A stretch of DNA of 64,000 nucleotides, taken from Symmachiella macrocystis. Lineage in GTDB: Bacteria; Planctomycetota; Planctomycetia; Planctomycetales; Planctomycetaceae. Below the pieces are notes generated by a model that was not told the origin of the DNA, searched no databases, and was given only the letters and a program-made list of their open reading frames with translations. Location: positions 3,135,490 to 3,199,489 of the forward strand of contig NZ_SJPP01000001.1 of assembly GCF_007860075.1 (NCBI RefSeq), read 5' to 3'. Of this stretch, positions 18,443 through 27,218 are shown piece after piece. Position 1 is the first letter of the stretch, and each line of letters opens with the position of its first letter. Made by a program: the position numbers and the translations under genes.

Positions 18443-19897
18443 ATGAAAAAAGAGACACCCCCACCCACGACAACTGATGCAGGGATTCCCGTTTCCAGTG
18501 ACGAACATTCGCTGACCGTGGGGCCTGATGGACCGATTCTGCTACACGACCATTACCTGATTGAACAGATGGCGAATTTCAATCGGGAGCGGATTCCCGA
18601 GCGGCAACCTCATGCCAAGGGGTCCGGCGCATTTGGGCACTTCGAGGTGACTCACGATGTCAGCGGCTTTACCAAAGCGGCGTTGTTTCAGCCGGGGGTT
18701 AAAACGGGCACGTTGATCCGCTTTTCCACGGTGGCCGGTGAGCGGGGTAGCCCCGATACGTGGCGCGATCCGCGTGGCTTTGCGCTGAAGTTTTATACCA
18801 GCGAAGGCAACTATGACATGGTGGGGAACAACACGCCGGTGTTCTTCCTCCGCGATCCTATGAAGTTTCAACACTTCATCCGCTCTCAGAAACGCCGTGC
18901 GGACAATGGTCTCCGCGACCACGACATGCAGTGGGACTTCTGGACCCTTTCGCCGGAGTCGGCACACCAAGTCACTTGGTTGATGGGGGACCGCGGGATT
19001 CCCAAGAATTGGCGGCACATGAACGGCTATTCGAGTCACACCTATATGTGGGTCAATGCGGCTGGCGAACGGTTCTGGGTGAAGTACCACTTCAAGACCG
19101 ATCAGGGAATCGATTTTCTCCCGCAGGACGAGGCGGACCGACTGGCAGGCAGCGACGGCGACTACCATCGCCGTGACCTATTCGAATCGATCCAGCGCGG
19201 GGACTACCCCAGTTGGTCGCTGAAGGTGCAAATCATGCCTTTCGAAGAAGCGAAAACGTATCGCTTCAACCCGTTCGACCTGACGAAAGTATGGCCGCAC
19301 GGCGACTATCCGCTGCACGACGTCGGCCGGCTAACGCTCGACCGCAATCCGACGGACTTCCACTCGGAAATCGAACAGGCGGCGTTCGAACCAAACAACT
19401 TGGTGCCGGGAATCGGAATCAGCCCGGATAAAATGTTGCTCGGCCGCATGTTTGCTTATGCCGACGCCCACCGCCACCGCTTGGGAGTCAACTACAAGCA
19501 AATTCCGGTCAACCGCCCCGAGTCGCCTGTGCATAGCTACAGCAAGGATGGTGCTATGCGCGTCGACAACGTGTCCGATCCCGTGTATGCCCCGAACTCC
19601 AAAGGAGGCCCGCAGGCTGACGGGGAGCGCTATCCTGAGTCGGCCGTCTGGGAGGCCAACGGCGAATTCATCCGCGCCGCTTACACTCTGCGAGAAGACG
19701 ACGATGATTGGGGCCAAGCCGGCACCTTGGTCCGCGAGGTCATGGACGATGCGCAGCGCGACCGGTTAGTGTCGAATGTCGTCGGACACCTCTCGGCAGG
19801 CGTCTCTGATCCGGTATTGCAGCGTGCGTTTGAGTACTGGCGCAACATCGACAAAGCCATCGGCGACCGCATCGCGCAAGGCGTTACGGGCGGGTGA
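18443..19897 (+). CDS. katA: Monofunctional haem catalase
   Basis: 484 residues, small-subunit (clade 3-like) catalase that breaks hydrogen peroxide into water and oxygen. The active-site His is H57 in '[11 protein letters not shown]', where most catalases have Val-Val or similar before the His. The proximal haem ligand is Y339 in '[13 protein letters not shown]'. '[19 protein letters not shown]' and 'HYRRD'-type segments match the family. ATG 18443 has AAGGAG 7 bases upstream; ATG 18437 is too close to it. No OxyR/Fur-type gene is adjacent. The surrounding genes are small unknowns, so it may have come in with an accessory block, but codon use does not look different by eye. Confidence 0.93.
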   Translation: MKKETPPPTTTDAGIPVSSDEHSLTVGPDGPILLHDHYLIEQMANFNRERIPERQPHAKGSGAFGHFEVTHDVSGFTKAALFQPGVKTGTLIRFSTVAGERGSPDTWRDPRGFALKFYTSEGNYDMVGNNTPVFFLRDPMKFQHFIRSQKRRADNGLRDHDMQWDFWTLSPESAHQVTWLMGDRGIPKNWRHMNGYSSHTYMWVNAAGERFWVKYHFKTDQGIDFLPQDEADRLAGSDGDYHRRDLFESIQRGDYPSWSLKVQIMPFEEAKTYRFNPFDLTKVWPHGDYPLHDVGRLTLDRNPTDFHSEIEQAAFEPNNLVPGIGISPDKMLLGRMFAYADAHRHRLGVNYKQIPVNRPESPVHSYSKDGAMRVDNVSDPVYAPNSKGGPQADGERYPESAVWEANGEFIRAAYTLREDDDDWGQAGTLVREVMDDAQRDRLVSNVVGHLSAGVSDPVLQRAFEYWRNIDKAIGDRIAQGVTGG

Positions 19898-19983
19898 TGA
19901 TGTGAATCGGTCAGGCAGCTGCTTGAAGGCGTGCGCGGTTGATCATTGGAGATCGCGCGCGTCAGGCAGCCGTCAGACGCATT

Positions 19984-20454
19984 TCACTCAGTTTCACATG
20001 ACAGGCCAGAGGGCACCATAGCGCCATTTGAGGCGAGGATCGTCCGCAATTCACGACATAGTGAGTGAATAGTGTCCTCGTCTACATCTTGCAGATACGA
20101 GTGCATCTTCTGGCCACGCACGTGAATCCAAAGCCCTCGTTCGAATCGATTCTTTCGCAGTTCAACGATCTTTTCCCGATCACACTCGAAGGTCGTCAAA
20201 TTACCGCTCTCACGCGATACCAATTCCATTCGAAATCTATCAGGTGTGACACAAAAGATGGCGCGCGGCGGTGGTTGTATGCGACAAATCGACCGAACCA
20301 GCATCGAACAAGTCACCCATACCGGAATGGCGACGAACGAAAAAAAATCAAGTGACAAAATCCACTCGGGGACCGGGGAATAAGGTAACGGCATGGGTAG
20401 CCTGACGGTCGTGCTACCATCCGTTTGAACAATACTCAAATCGGAGTATTCCAA
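19984..20454 (-). CDS. Unknown membrane protein
   Basis: 156 residues. A hydrophobic stretch at about residues 30-56 ('WILSLDFFSFVAIPVWVTCS') suggests one or two membrane passes. It is followed by a soluble domain with 'PPPRAIFCVTPDRFRMEL' and a C-terminal helix. The layout resembles small bacterial PH-like membrane proteins, which I cannot confirm. It precedes nothing obviously related on the same strand. Confidence 0.5.
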   Translation of the reverse strand: MEYSDLSIVQTDGSTTVRLPMPLPYSPVPEWILSLDFFSFVAIPVWVTCSMLVRSICRIQPPPRAIFCVTPDRFRMELVSRESGNLTTFECDREKIVELRKNRFERGLWIHVRGQKMHSYLQDVDEDTIHSLCRELRTILASNGAMVPSGLSCETE

Positions 20455-20529
20455 TAGTCTCTCCCTACTTCAGCCACCTCCTTAGGCGGCCGCTTGGTGG
20501 GTATTGCTTAGCGATCTCACGCCAAGCAA

Positions 20530-21234
20530 TCACAACTCCAAGACCTGCCGCGTGGGGCGTTTCACGAGTTGGAAGACCGTTAAGGAAATGATCAGTAGCA
20601 TCAGGGCACCCACGATGACCGAGGCCCAGGTGGGGCCGATGGTGTAGCCGAGCCAATTCATCAATTGCTTCATTCCGCTGCGACGGCCGGTGGCTTCGTA
20701 GTTTGGGTCGGAGATTGTGGTGAAGTAGATGAAGAATCCACCGATCGCGGCGAAGATTGCCAACGTAACCAACGGCCCCTGTATGACCGACCAAGCGTCG
20801 GCCTCTTCCTCGCTGACCTTGCCGCCGAGGTGTTGTCCGACTGCTTCAAAGACCTGTTTCTGCTCGTCGTCGTCTCCTTTTGCGATCTTCTGTTTTTTTC
20901 CGGCCTTGTCGGTGATCGCCAACTGCTTGAGGTCTTCTACATAAGTCACGCGGGCGATGTCGTTACGCGACAGATGCTGTCCGCCTTTTTGTTCTCCGAT
21001 CAAAGCGGCGGTTTGATCCGGCTGAGCCGCCAGTCTGCCAACGAGTTGCCCGAATGCCTCGGGCTTTTTCATCCCCAAGGCCCAAGTCATGCCCGCAGGA
21101 TCGATATGCACAATATGTGACTTACTCCCGTCGCTGTTGCTGATCGTCCAGGAAACCAATGTTCCAGCATCCCCCTGCGGTTCGGTGTTCGTTGTGGGCT
21201 TCAGAGAATCTCCATCGTTGAGCGTGTCAGACAT
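20530..21234 (-). CDS. Unknown protein with two C-terminal membrane helices
   Basis: 234 residues from ATG 21234; ATG 21243 is 3 codons earlier. The first 155 residues are soluble and hydrophilic, with a 'MTWALGMKKPEAFGQLVGRL' helix and a Lys/Asp-rich linker. Two helices follow at about 165-185 and 210-230, with a short tail. The order soluble-domain then helices suggests a cytoplasmic sensor or adaptor anchored at its C-terminus. No family recognised. Start choice: AGGA about 9 bases upstream. Confidence 0.6.
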   Translation of the reverse strand: MSDTLNDGDSLKPTTNTEPQGDAGTLVSWTISNSDGSKSHIVHIDPAGMTWALGMKKPEAFGQLVGRLAAQPDQTAALIGEQKGGQHLSRNDIARVTYVEDLKQLAITDKAGKKQKIAKGDDDEQKQVFEAVGQHLGGKVSEEEADAWSVIQGPLVTLAIFAAIGGFFIYFTTISDPNYEATGRRSGMKQLMNWLGYTIGPTWASVIVGALMLLIISLTVFQLVKRPTRQVLEL

Positions 21235-21572
21235 GAAGAGCATCCTAATTTGAAAGAAAAAGATAACGACTAGTGCATGCGCAGCACTTAGACTTTTGCT
21301 TTTACAATGCGATGATTTCCACCGCCTTATCACATTGAAACCAACGGTACAGGAGAAAAATCGCCGCGTCAAATTTTTTCAGGTCCTTTTCTGAAACAGA
21401 GCCGGTCTCGTTGCAAGATGCTTGGCGAGTTGACTGTGCTGCCTCGCTCGCATGAGGCAGGCTCGTCTATTCAATGGGGTCGAAGTTCCGTAGAATTTCC
21501 GGAACCATTACTGCGAGTACTGCGTCAGAATCAAGAGCTTCCCCCGGTCACATTCTCATTGGAGCGATCACA
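21235..21572. other. Intergenic region between divergent genes
   Basis: About 340 bases between two outward-facing starts. It should hold both promoters, but no convincing -35/-10 pair or repeat was seen. Confidence 0.35.
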
Positions 21573-22094
21573 ATGAAACGCGCGATTCCGCTGCTAGCAG
21601 CGATCTTGATTCTTTCCGCCGGCCCGCTGTACGCCATTTATTCGGTGAAAGACAGCGGGGACTGGCCGAAAGATTGGCCCCAGGAATTAGAGCCGCTCCG
21701 CAAGCAGGCGCGGACCCTGGAAGGACCGATGCTACCACAGTTGCATTATGCGATCCCTTTCTCAACGCGCGAAGAATTCGAAGCAGCGTGGCCACACATC
21801 CTGAAGGTCAAAACCGAAGGAGCACCGATTGTGCTGCGGCGCGGCCCCAGTTTTTGGTTGGACGGCAAAGGCGATGCCGGAGTTTGTATACATACGCCGC
21901 CCGCAAATGCGGTCCAAAAGAACAAGCGGGCCGTGGTTCCCAAGAATGCAAAACTGCACAGGGCATGGTGGCGGGCCGACACGATCTACATTGAGTTGAT
22001 TGTCGATGGCAAAATCGTCGACTTGAATCGCATCCCGCTGCCGGCGGAGACGCCGATTGTTGATGAGCGGTTTGGGGAGGAGAGAGGCAAGTGA
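21573..22094 (+). CDS. Secreted protein of unknown function
   Basis: 173 residues from ATG 21573, with GGAG 8 bases upstream. A signal peptide with cleavage near 'PLYAI' is clear. The mature part begins with a Trp-rich segment ('SGDWPKDWPQELEPLRKQ'), then 'YAIPFSTREEFEAAWPHILK' and a beta-rich region ending 'DTIYIELIVDGKIVDLNRI'. This pattern is common among planctomycete exported proteins without a named domain. It lies 25 bases upstream of the next + strand ORF. Confidence 0.65.
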   Translation: MKRAIPLLAAILILSAGPLYAIYSVKDSGDWPKDWPQELEPLRKQARTLEGPMLPQLHYAIPFSTREEFEAAWPHILKVKTEGAPIVLRRGPSFWLDGKGDAGVCIHTPPANAVQKNKRAVVPKNAKLHRAWWRADTIYIELIVDGKIVDLNRIPLPAETPIVDERFGEERGK

Positions 22095-22119
22095 TCTAGC
22101 ATTAGGTCACTCAGAAATC

Positions 22120-22440
22120 ATGCTGAAGCCAATCAAGAACCTTTTCCGTTATTTGATGAAACGGAGACATCGCAAGATCTATCGCGATGGATGTGTACTG
22201 TCTCGATTTATCGCGCGTGACGTTCGTCGGGATGTCATGATTCTCTCTGCTCATGATATTGATGACGGATTTATTGCAGCGAGAATTCGCACCACGAACG
22301 TGATGTATTTGTCACGCGGCGCGGTTTCGAGTCTTGGGTTTGGGCCACCACAGCGGATTGCTCTCGATCAGTTGTGGGACTGGAGCGGCCAACCTTGGGG
22401 AGGGCTCGCCGACGGGACGTCGATTGCAGATAAAATCTGA
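22120..22440 (+). CDS. Short unknown protein
   Basis: 106 residues from ATG 22120. The N-terminus is strongly basic ('KNLFRYLMKRRHRKIYRDG'), followed by 'RDVMILSAHDIDDGFIAARI'. No signal peptide, helix or known motif. The weak ribosome-binding site makes the gene itself uncertain. Confidence 0.4.
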   Translation: MLKPIKNLFRYLMKRRHRKIYRDGCVLSRFIARDVRRDVMILSAHDIDDGFIAARIRTTNVMYLSRGAVSSLGFGPPQRIALDQLWDWSGQPWGGLADGTSIADKI

Positions 22441-22530
22441 TTCGGAGAATCTCGCGAACACAATTTGAGGCAAAATAAAGTAGCATAGCGACCAGTGATT
22501 CGGTCGAGTCAGCAACTGATAACTCGTGCA

Positions 22531-22580
22531 ATTGACGTTCCCATGTCGTGCGCGTCACGCGGGAGTCTGACCTACGGTGC
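22531..22580. repeat. Degenerate repeat, upstream copy
   Basis: About 50 bases of the form 'TTGACG-TCCCA-GTCG-GCGCGTC…CTACGGTGC'. A related copy at 23031-23080 lies in the same orientation, so the two bracket the gene at 22589-23035. The 3' part resembles the end of the 43-bp repeat at 17763. Confidence 0.6.
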
Positions 22581-22588
22581 ATCCTGTC

Positions 22589-23035
22589 ATGAAATATTTA
22601 TACCCTGCAAGACTGGTTCTGTTCCTCTGTTTTCTCTTGTCAATGCCACTGACAATGATCAATGGGCACGGACGAGGGGGGTTAGCAGATCCGGGTCATT
22701 GGCAGGGATATGATATCACATTTTTCTGGAGTTCTCTGATCGTCATGGCTCCTGTGCATTTCGGGCCTTTTTTCATGGCTTCCACCATGATGTTCTTCAC
22801 CCCGTTTCTAATTGTTCCCGAGCTGAATACGTTTTGCAAACTGATCATTAGCGTTTGGTCTATTGGTGCATTGTTCGCTATTCCGATTGTTTGTTTATGG
22901 GGTGCGCACGACGGTATGTTCCCTGCAGTCTTGCTTTGGATTATTCCTGTATTTGGAATTGGAACGATGAATCTCTATCAATGCATTCCTCATAGCGCAT
23001 GGGTGAATTGGCTGTCTGAGGGCTTGCGTAGTTGA
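22589..23035 (+). CDS. Small polytopic membrane protein of unknown function
   Basis: 148 residues from ATG 22589; a GTG at 22577 lies inside the repeat and is less likely. Four hydrophobic stretches are visible (about residues 5-22, 42-70, 76-98 and 103-126), separated by short loops with 'GHGRGGLADPGHWQGYD'. No transport or enzymatic motif is seen. The gene is AT-richer than its neighbours by eye, and its stop lies within the downstream copy of the flanking repeat. Confidence 0.5.
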   Translation: MKYLYPARLVLFLCFLLSMPLTMINGHGRGGLADPGHWQGYDITFFWSSLIVMAPVHFGPFFMASTMMFFTPFLIVPELNTFCKLIISVWSIGALFAIPIVCLWGAHDGMFPAVLLWIIPVFGIGTMNLYQCIPHSAWVNWLSEGLRS

Positions 23036-23080
23036 CGGTCCCAGGTCGAGCGCGTCTGGCGACTGCCTGAGCTACGGTGC
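23031..23080. repeat. Degenerate repeat, downstream copy
   Basis: Same family as 22531-22580: 'GTTGACGGTCCCAGGTCGAG' and then 'CTACGGTGC'. It begins inside the stop region of the membrane-protein gene. Confidence 0.6.
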
Positions 23081-23601
23081 TAAGCCTGTGTGACCAGGAG
23101 ATCCTTATCCTTCTCGATGCAGATGTCCAGCCATTTCAGAAACGTACGCCTCTCGTCGGCCAACCAACTCAGGTCTTCGACTGTGTCGATTGTCGCAATC
23201 TCTTCAACGCATCCTGCCAACTTCTCACGCTCTTGTTTCACTTGGGCGAGTGCGATATGCGAGACATTCTCGTCGCCTGCCGGGAATCCGAACGGAGGTA
23301 TTCCATCTAGAAGCGCCGTGTCGATTTCCAAAACGTAAACACCGCACATTGTCCCTGGAAGCACAACACCAAAGTTCTTGCAGAACCAACGAAACGCGAC
23401 TGCGAGGTCAATGCGTTTTGGAATGGACAAGACTTCCCGCAATCCAAATATCACTTCAAGTGTAATCACGTCATCGTCGACCAAATCCCCTGTTGCTGAT
23501 AATTCGTCGAGAGCAATTTCCACAATACCTACTGCCTCTGACCGAGGTGTGGATGAAATCGCCTCTAAATCAATCGCGTATCCTGTAGTGTAGACAGTCA
23601 T
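23080..23601 (-). CDS. Unknown soluble protein
   Basis: 173 residues, acidic, no signal peptide or membrane helix. The N-terminal 'YAIDLEAISS' and the region 'VAFRWFCKNFGVVLPG' suggest a compact alpha/beta domain. The C-terminal third is helical and charged. It is the kind of stand-alone protein seen next to Suf/immunity-type genes in accessory regions, but no family was recognised. It is 31 bases downstream of nothing and lies between the repeat at 23031 and the photolyase gene. Confidence 0.5.
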   Translation of the reverse strand: MTVYTTGYAIDLEAISSTPRSEAVGIVEIALDELSATGDLVDDDVITLEVIFGLREVLSIPKRIDLAVAFRWFCKNFGVVLPGTMCGVYVLEIDTALLDGIPPFGFPAGDENVSHIALAQVKQEREKLAGCVEEIATIDTVEDLSWLADERRTFLKWLDICIEKDKDLLVTQA

Positions 23602-23632
23602 GGCAACTCATCTCTTTGTTTCTCGCATCTAC

Positions 23633-25051
23633 CTACGTTGCTTTAATCTCCTCATAAGCCGCCAGCGCCGCCTTCCGCGCCTCGCCATGATCCACAATCG
23701 GCTGCGGATAATCCTCGCCCAACTCAACGCCCGCATCAGCCAATACGTCCGCGGGGGCATCCCACGGGTTGTGGATCCATTTCTTCGGTAGCGATTTTAA
23801 TTCCGGCACCCACTGACGTACATAGTCGCCAGCGGGATCGAATTTTTCTCCCTGGCGGACGGGGTTGAAGATGCGGAAATAGGGGGCGGCGTCGGCGCCG
23901 CTGCCGGCGGTCCATTGCCAGCCCATGGTGTTGTTGGCCAGATCGGCGTCGACCAGTGTGTCCCAGAACCAGCCCGCGCCTTCCCGCCAATCGATCAGCA
24001 GATCTTTAGTCAGAAACGAGGCGACGATCATGCGGACGCGATTGTGCATCCAGCCGGTTGCCCACAGTTCGCGCATACCGGCATCGACGATCGGGTAACC
24101 GGTTTGCCCACGCTGCCACTTCCGCAGTGCTTTTGCATTGTGCTGCCAGGGAAAGTTTTCAAACTGGGACCGCAATGGTTGGTCCGGGGTCTCAGGAAAA
24201 TTGACAAGCACGTGATACGCAAATTCCCGCCAGCCGAGCTCCCGCAAGTAGGCTTGGGAACCGTCACTGCCTTGCGTTTGCAGAGCATACCAAATTTTGT
24301 GCGGGCTGATTTCGCCAAAGTGCAGGTGCGGCGACATGCGGGAGGTGCCGTAATCGTCCGGCCGGTCGCGACCCGTTTCGTAATCAGCAACGGCCTGTTT
24401 TAGGAAACGCTTTAGTTTTTGATTCGCTCCCTGCTCGCCGGGTTGCCAGCGCTGGGAGAACTGGTCGGCCCAATCCCGTTGGGGGGCCAATCCGAGCGAA
24501 TCAATCGACGCCGATGCGGGCCAGTCTTGCGGAGCGGGTATTTTGCGGGGTGCGGAGTGCGGCTCGCGCGGCGGGTCAAGATTTAAACAGGCTTTCCAAA
24601 ACGGCGTGAATACCCGGTAAGGATTCCCCTGTTTCGTCCGCACGGCGTCCGGTTCAAACAGCAGCCGTCCGCTGTAGGAGACGGCTTCCACTCCCCGTTT
24701 GGTGAGCGACGTTTCCAGTTGCTGGTCACTTTCCAGAAGCGCCGGCTCGTAGCCGCGACTCCAATGGAGGGCATCTGCGGTGGTTTCTTCGACTAGCTTA
24801 GCGATTTCCTTATGGACGTCACCGGAGCGGATGATCAACCGCGAACCACGTCGCTGCAAATCCGCAGCGAGACTCCGCAGTGACCGGTCAAGCCACCACC
24901 GCGCTGCTGCCCCAGACGCCCAATCACCCGCTTCGTCTGGGGACCAAACGAAGGCCGGGATCACCGGCTGATTGCGTTGGAGAGCTGCGGTCAACGCCGG
25001 GTGATCATCAATCCGCAGGTCGTTACGAAACCGCACGATTGTGGCAGTCAT
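23633..25051 (-). CDS. phrB: Deoxyribodipyrimidine (CPD) photolyase, class I
   Basis: 472 residues, light-driven repair of cyclobutane pyrimidine dimers. An N-terminal Rossmann antenna domain is visible ('IVRFRNDLRIDDHPALTAAL'). The FAD-binding helical domain has 'LGWREFAYHVL', 'GYPIVDAGMRELWATGWMHN' and 'DADLANNTMGWQWTAG'. 'YFRIFNPVRQGEKFDP' is diagnostic. Length and motifs match class I CPD photolyases. The antenna cofactor (folate or deazaflavin) cannot be told by eye. The start ATG 25051 follows the first residue of the conserved strand. Confidence 0.94.
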   Translation of the reverse strand: MTATIVRFRNDLRIDDHPALTAALQRNQPVIPAFVWSPDEAGDWASGAAARWWLDRSLRSLAADLQRRGSRLIIRSGDVHKEIAKLVEETTADALHWSRGYEPALLESDQQLETSLTKRGVEAVSYSGRLLFEPDAVRTKQGNPYRVFTPFWKACLNLDPPREPHSAPRKIPAPQDWPASASIDSLGLAPQRDWADQFSQRWQPGEQGANQKLKRFLKQAVADYETGRDRPDDYGTSRMSPHLHFGEISPHKIWYALQTQGSDGSQAYLRELGWREFAYHVLVNFPETPDQPLRSQFENFPWQHNAKALRKWQRGQTGYPIVDAGMRELWATGWMHNRVRMIVASFLTKDLLIDWREGAGWFWDTLVDADLANNTMGWQWTAGSGADAAPYFRIFNPVRQGEKFDPAGDYVRQWVPELKSLPKKWIHNPWDAPADVLADAGVELGEDYPQPIVDHGEARKAALAAYEEIKAT

Positions 25052-25124
25052 AGTGAGTCACGCATTGAAGAAATAAGTTCTGCGGCGCTACGTTATAGTC
25101 ACGTGGCACACGCGGACAAGACCG

Positions 25125-26615
25125 TTACTTCAAGTGCTTGCGGCGATAGTCGATCATGTGTTGCAAGGTTGGCTTGGCGATCCCGTCAGGGCCGATCAGA
25201 CCGGAATGCGGGAAGGTGTGTGGCGTGGCGTCGGAGAATTGTGCCCAGTAGACTGCGGCGACGGCCGGTTTAGCGATCAACAGCGGCAGTAGCATGTCGA
25301 ACCACTGGGCTTGGGCGGTGGGACTCCACGGTTGTTTCCAGGCGGAGCGGTCGACTTCCAAATCACTGTCTGCCAGCGGATCGGGCTGGTCGCTGGTGGG
25401 AAATGCCAAGGTGATGTGCAGAGGGATTCCCAATGCACACCAACGGTCAATCATCGACGAAAAATCAAGCAGATCGCGAGACGGCGTCCCGCGGGGACGA
25501 TAACCAATAGCGATTTCCAGATTGAGCGCTGACAGTCCCAGCCCGGCCCGCACGAGAGCATCGGCAAAATGTAGCGGGGAGAGCCGGTGTTGCCCGCGGG
25601 CCTGATATTCTCCCCAAGGCTGGTCGATGCGAATCACGAAACGCGCTTCTTCATCGATATGCCGCGCGACCTCTAATGCCTTGGCGACGAGGGTCAAACG
25701 CTGTTCTTCGTTGAGCACCAGTGCGCCGCCGCTGTTGGCGCAGGCGGCCAATTCCCAAATGCGGATTTTGCCGATGTACCGTGAGACAGCTGTCTCCACA
25801 AAGTCGCAGACAAAACTCTGCAGGTTCCAAAAATCCTGTTCCCATTCCCACAGCCATTTCGGCAATCCGCGCGGGGAGAGATCAATTAACGGTCCGCCCC
25901 GCATGACCAATCGGTTTTCCATACACCATTCGACTTGCGCATCGAATACGGTCCAATCAGCTTGCCCCTCGATCGGCTCCACCAACTGCCATTCGATTGG
26001 CACGGATGCTGAATTGAAAGCGGAACAGAATAACTCCTGCTCCGGCGCCTCAGGGATTTGATTGTCCAATCGGCAGCCCAGCGAGGTCGGCAGTTGGTCG
26101 TATTGTTGATGTCGCGATTCCAGGAACTGTTGCGAGTAGGCGCGGGCCAACAGTTCAGCGGCGTGGCAGGCGTGGTGAATGGCTCGATTGGCAGCGTCGG
26201 TTGCATTAGCGACATCATCCTGGCAACTGGCTGCGTGTCCAAATTCGCGGTGAGCCTGCGCATACCGCTGATGATACTCAGGCGGCAAGGTCAAATCGGC
26301 CTGAGTTAATTCCGCGCGGAGATTGCGAACCTGGACGATTTTGCCGCGGGCTAATTCGACGGCCAAGACATAAGGGGCTTCGCGTTCGGGGAGCATGGCG
26401 GTCGCCAGCATGGGACGGCCAAAGTCCTGAACCGGCCAAGCGACGTGCATCCGGCTGCTTTCGGAGTTTTGCCGCCGACAAACGATGGACTGTCCGTCAA
26501 ATTCGATGCGGGTCGGCCAGACGCTGCGATCCAGTCCGCTGGAATAGGCGCGAAACACCTCGGGCCAATCGCTAAGCGATTCGCATTGAGGCACAACGAA
26601 TCGCATGACACCCAT
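25125..26615 (-). CDS. Glycoside-hydrolase-10-like TIM-barrel protein (function uncertain)
   Basis: 496 residues from ATG 26615, with GGGGAG about 8 bases upstream; the longer frame from 26780 is not supported. The N-terminal 170 residues are a beta-rich domain. The rest alternates strands and helices like a TIM barrel: 'IEWQLVEPIEGQADWTVFDAQ' region, 'RGGPLIDLSPRGLPKWLWEW', 'RIWELAACANSGG', 'LNLEIAIGYRPRG', ending 'HSGLIGPDGIAKPTLQHM'. The Glu in 'IWELAA' and 'LEIAIG' sit where GH10 acid/base and nucleophile would be. No signal peptide is seen, which argues against a secreted xylanase, so an intracellular role or degenerate enzyme is possible. Confidence 0.55.
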   Translation of the reverse strand: MGVMRFVVPQCESLSDWPEVFRAYSSGLDRSVWPTRIEFDGQSIVCRRQNSESSRMHVAWPVQDFGRPMLATAMLPEREAPYVLAVELARGKIVQVRNLRAELTQADLTLPPEYHQRYAQAHREFGHAASCQDDVANATDAANRAIHHACHAAELLARAYSQQFLESRHQQYDQLPTSLGCRLDNQIPEAPEQELFCSAFNSASVPIEWQLVEPIEGQADWTVFDAQVEWCMENRLVMRGGPLIDLSPRGLPKWLWEWEQDFWNLQSFVCDFVETAVSRYIGKIRIWELAACANSGGALVLNEEQRLTLVAKALEVARHIDEEARFVIRIDQPWGEYQARGQHRLSPLHFADALVRAGLGLSALNLEIAIGYRPRGTPSRDLLDFSSMIDRWCALGIPLHITLAFPTSDQPDPLADSDLEVDRSAWKQPWSPTAQAQWFDMLLPLLIAKPAVAAVYWAQFSDATPHTFPHSGLIGPDGIAKPTLQHMIDYRRKHLK

Positions 26616-26964
26616 TACGTTTTCTCCCCTCCGCCGGCCGCGCGCGACGTGCCGCAACCTCCGCCTGTCATTGTTGCCCCTGCCGCAGGACGCGTCAACG
26701 CGGAAGGCGTGATTTGTGCAGGGTTGGGCGAACCAATCCAACGGACCAAAACCACCGCAAATTGCCTCTGCTGACGACACTAGGGTTGATGCTGAAATTT
26801 TCTATGAACTCGTACAAATCAACACGAATTCCCGCAGATTTTCTAAGGGTTTGGGGAATTCTAAACGAGGTTGGCAGCTAAAAAGTTGACCTTCCTCGAC
26901 CATAGCCATACCGTTGGGTGAAATTTAAATACGAAGGCAAAATGGAAGAATCGAGACGCTCAAA
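26616..26964. other. Intergenic region, nothing recognised
   Basis: About 350 bases, AT-richer than the surroundings around 26780-26950. No repeat, terminator or RNA structure was noticed. Confidence 0.35.
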
Positions 26965-27165
26965 ATGGCTTCCAAACATCCATTCGAGACGGTTTTGGGA
27001 TGGTTCTCGAATTTGACCTTCGTACTCCTGTTGGCGTTTGCAATTTTGTTAGTCGCAGCGATCATTTACGCCACAATTGCCGAAAAGGTCCGTTGGTACC
27101 GATTAGAGCGGAAATGGATTTGTCGCCGCAAAGAAATTCACAAACGCCGCAGAAGGAAACGGTAA
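26965..27165 (+). CDS. Candidate small single-span membrane protein
   Basis: 66 residues. One strong hydrophobic helix at about residues 14-36, then a very basic tail ('RRKEIHKRRRRKR'), so the C-terminus should face the cytoplasm. No good ribosome-binding site is seen. The composition is what a real small membrane protein would have, but chance cannot be excluded. Confidence 0.4.
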   Translation: MASKHPFETVLGWFSNLTFVLLLAFAILLVAAIIYATIAEKVRWYRLERKWICRRKEIHKRRRRKR

Positions 27166-27218
27166 AGGTCGCAATGGTATCGTCGCACTTTCGAGTGACA
27201 ACCGGCGAGGCTAGGAAC

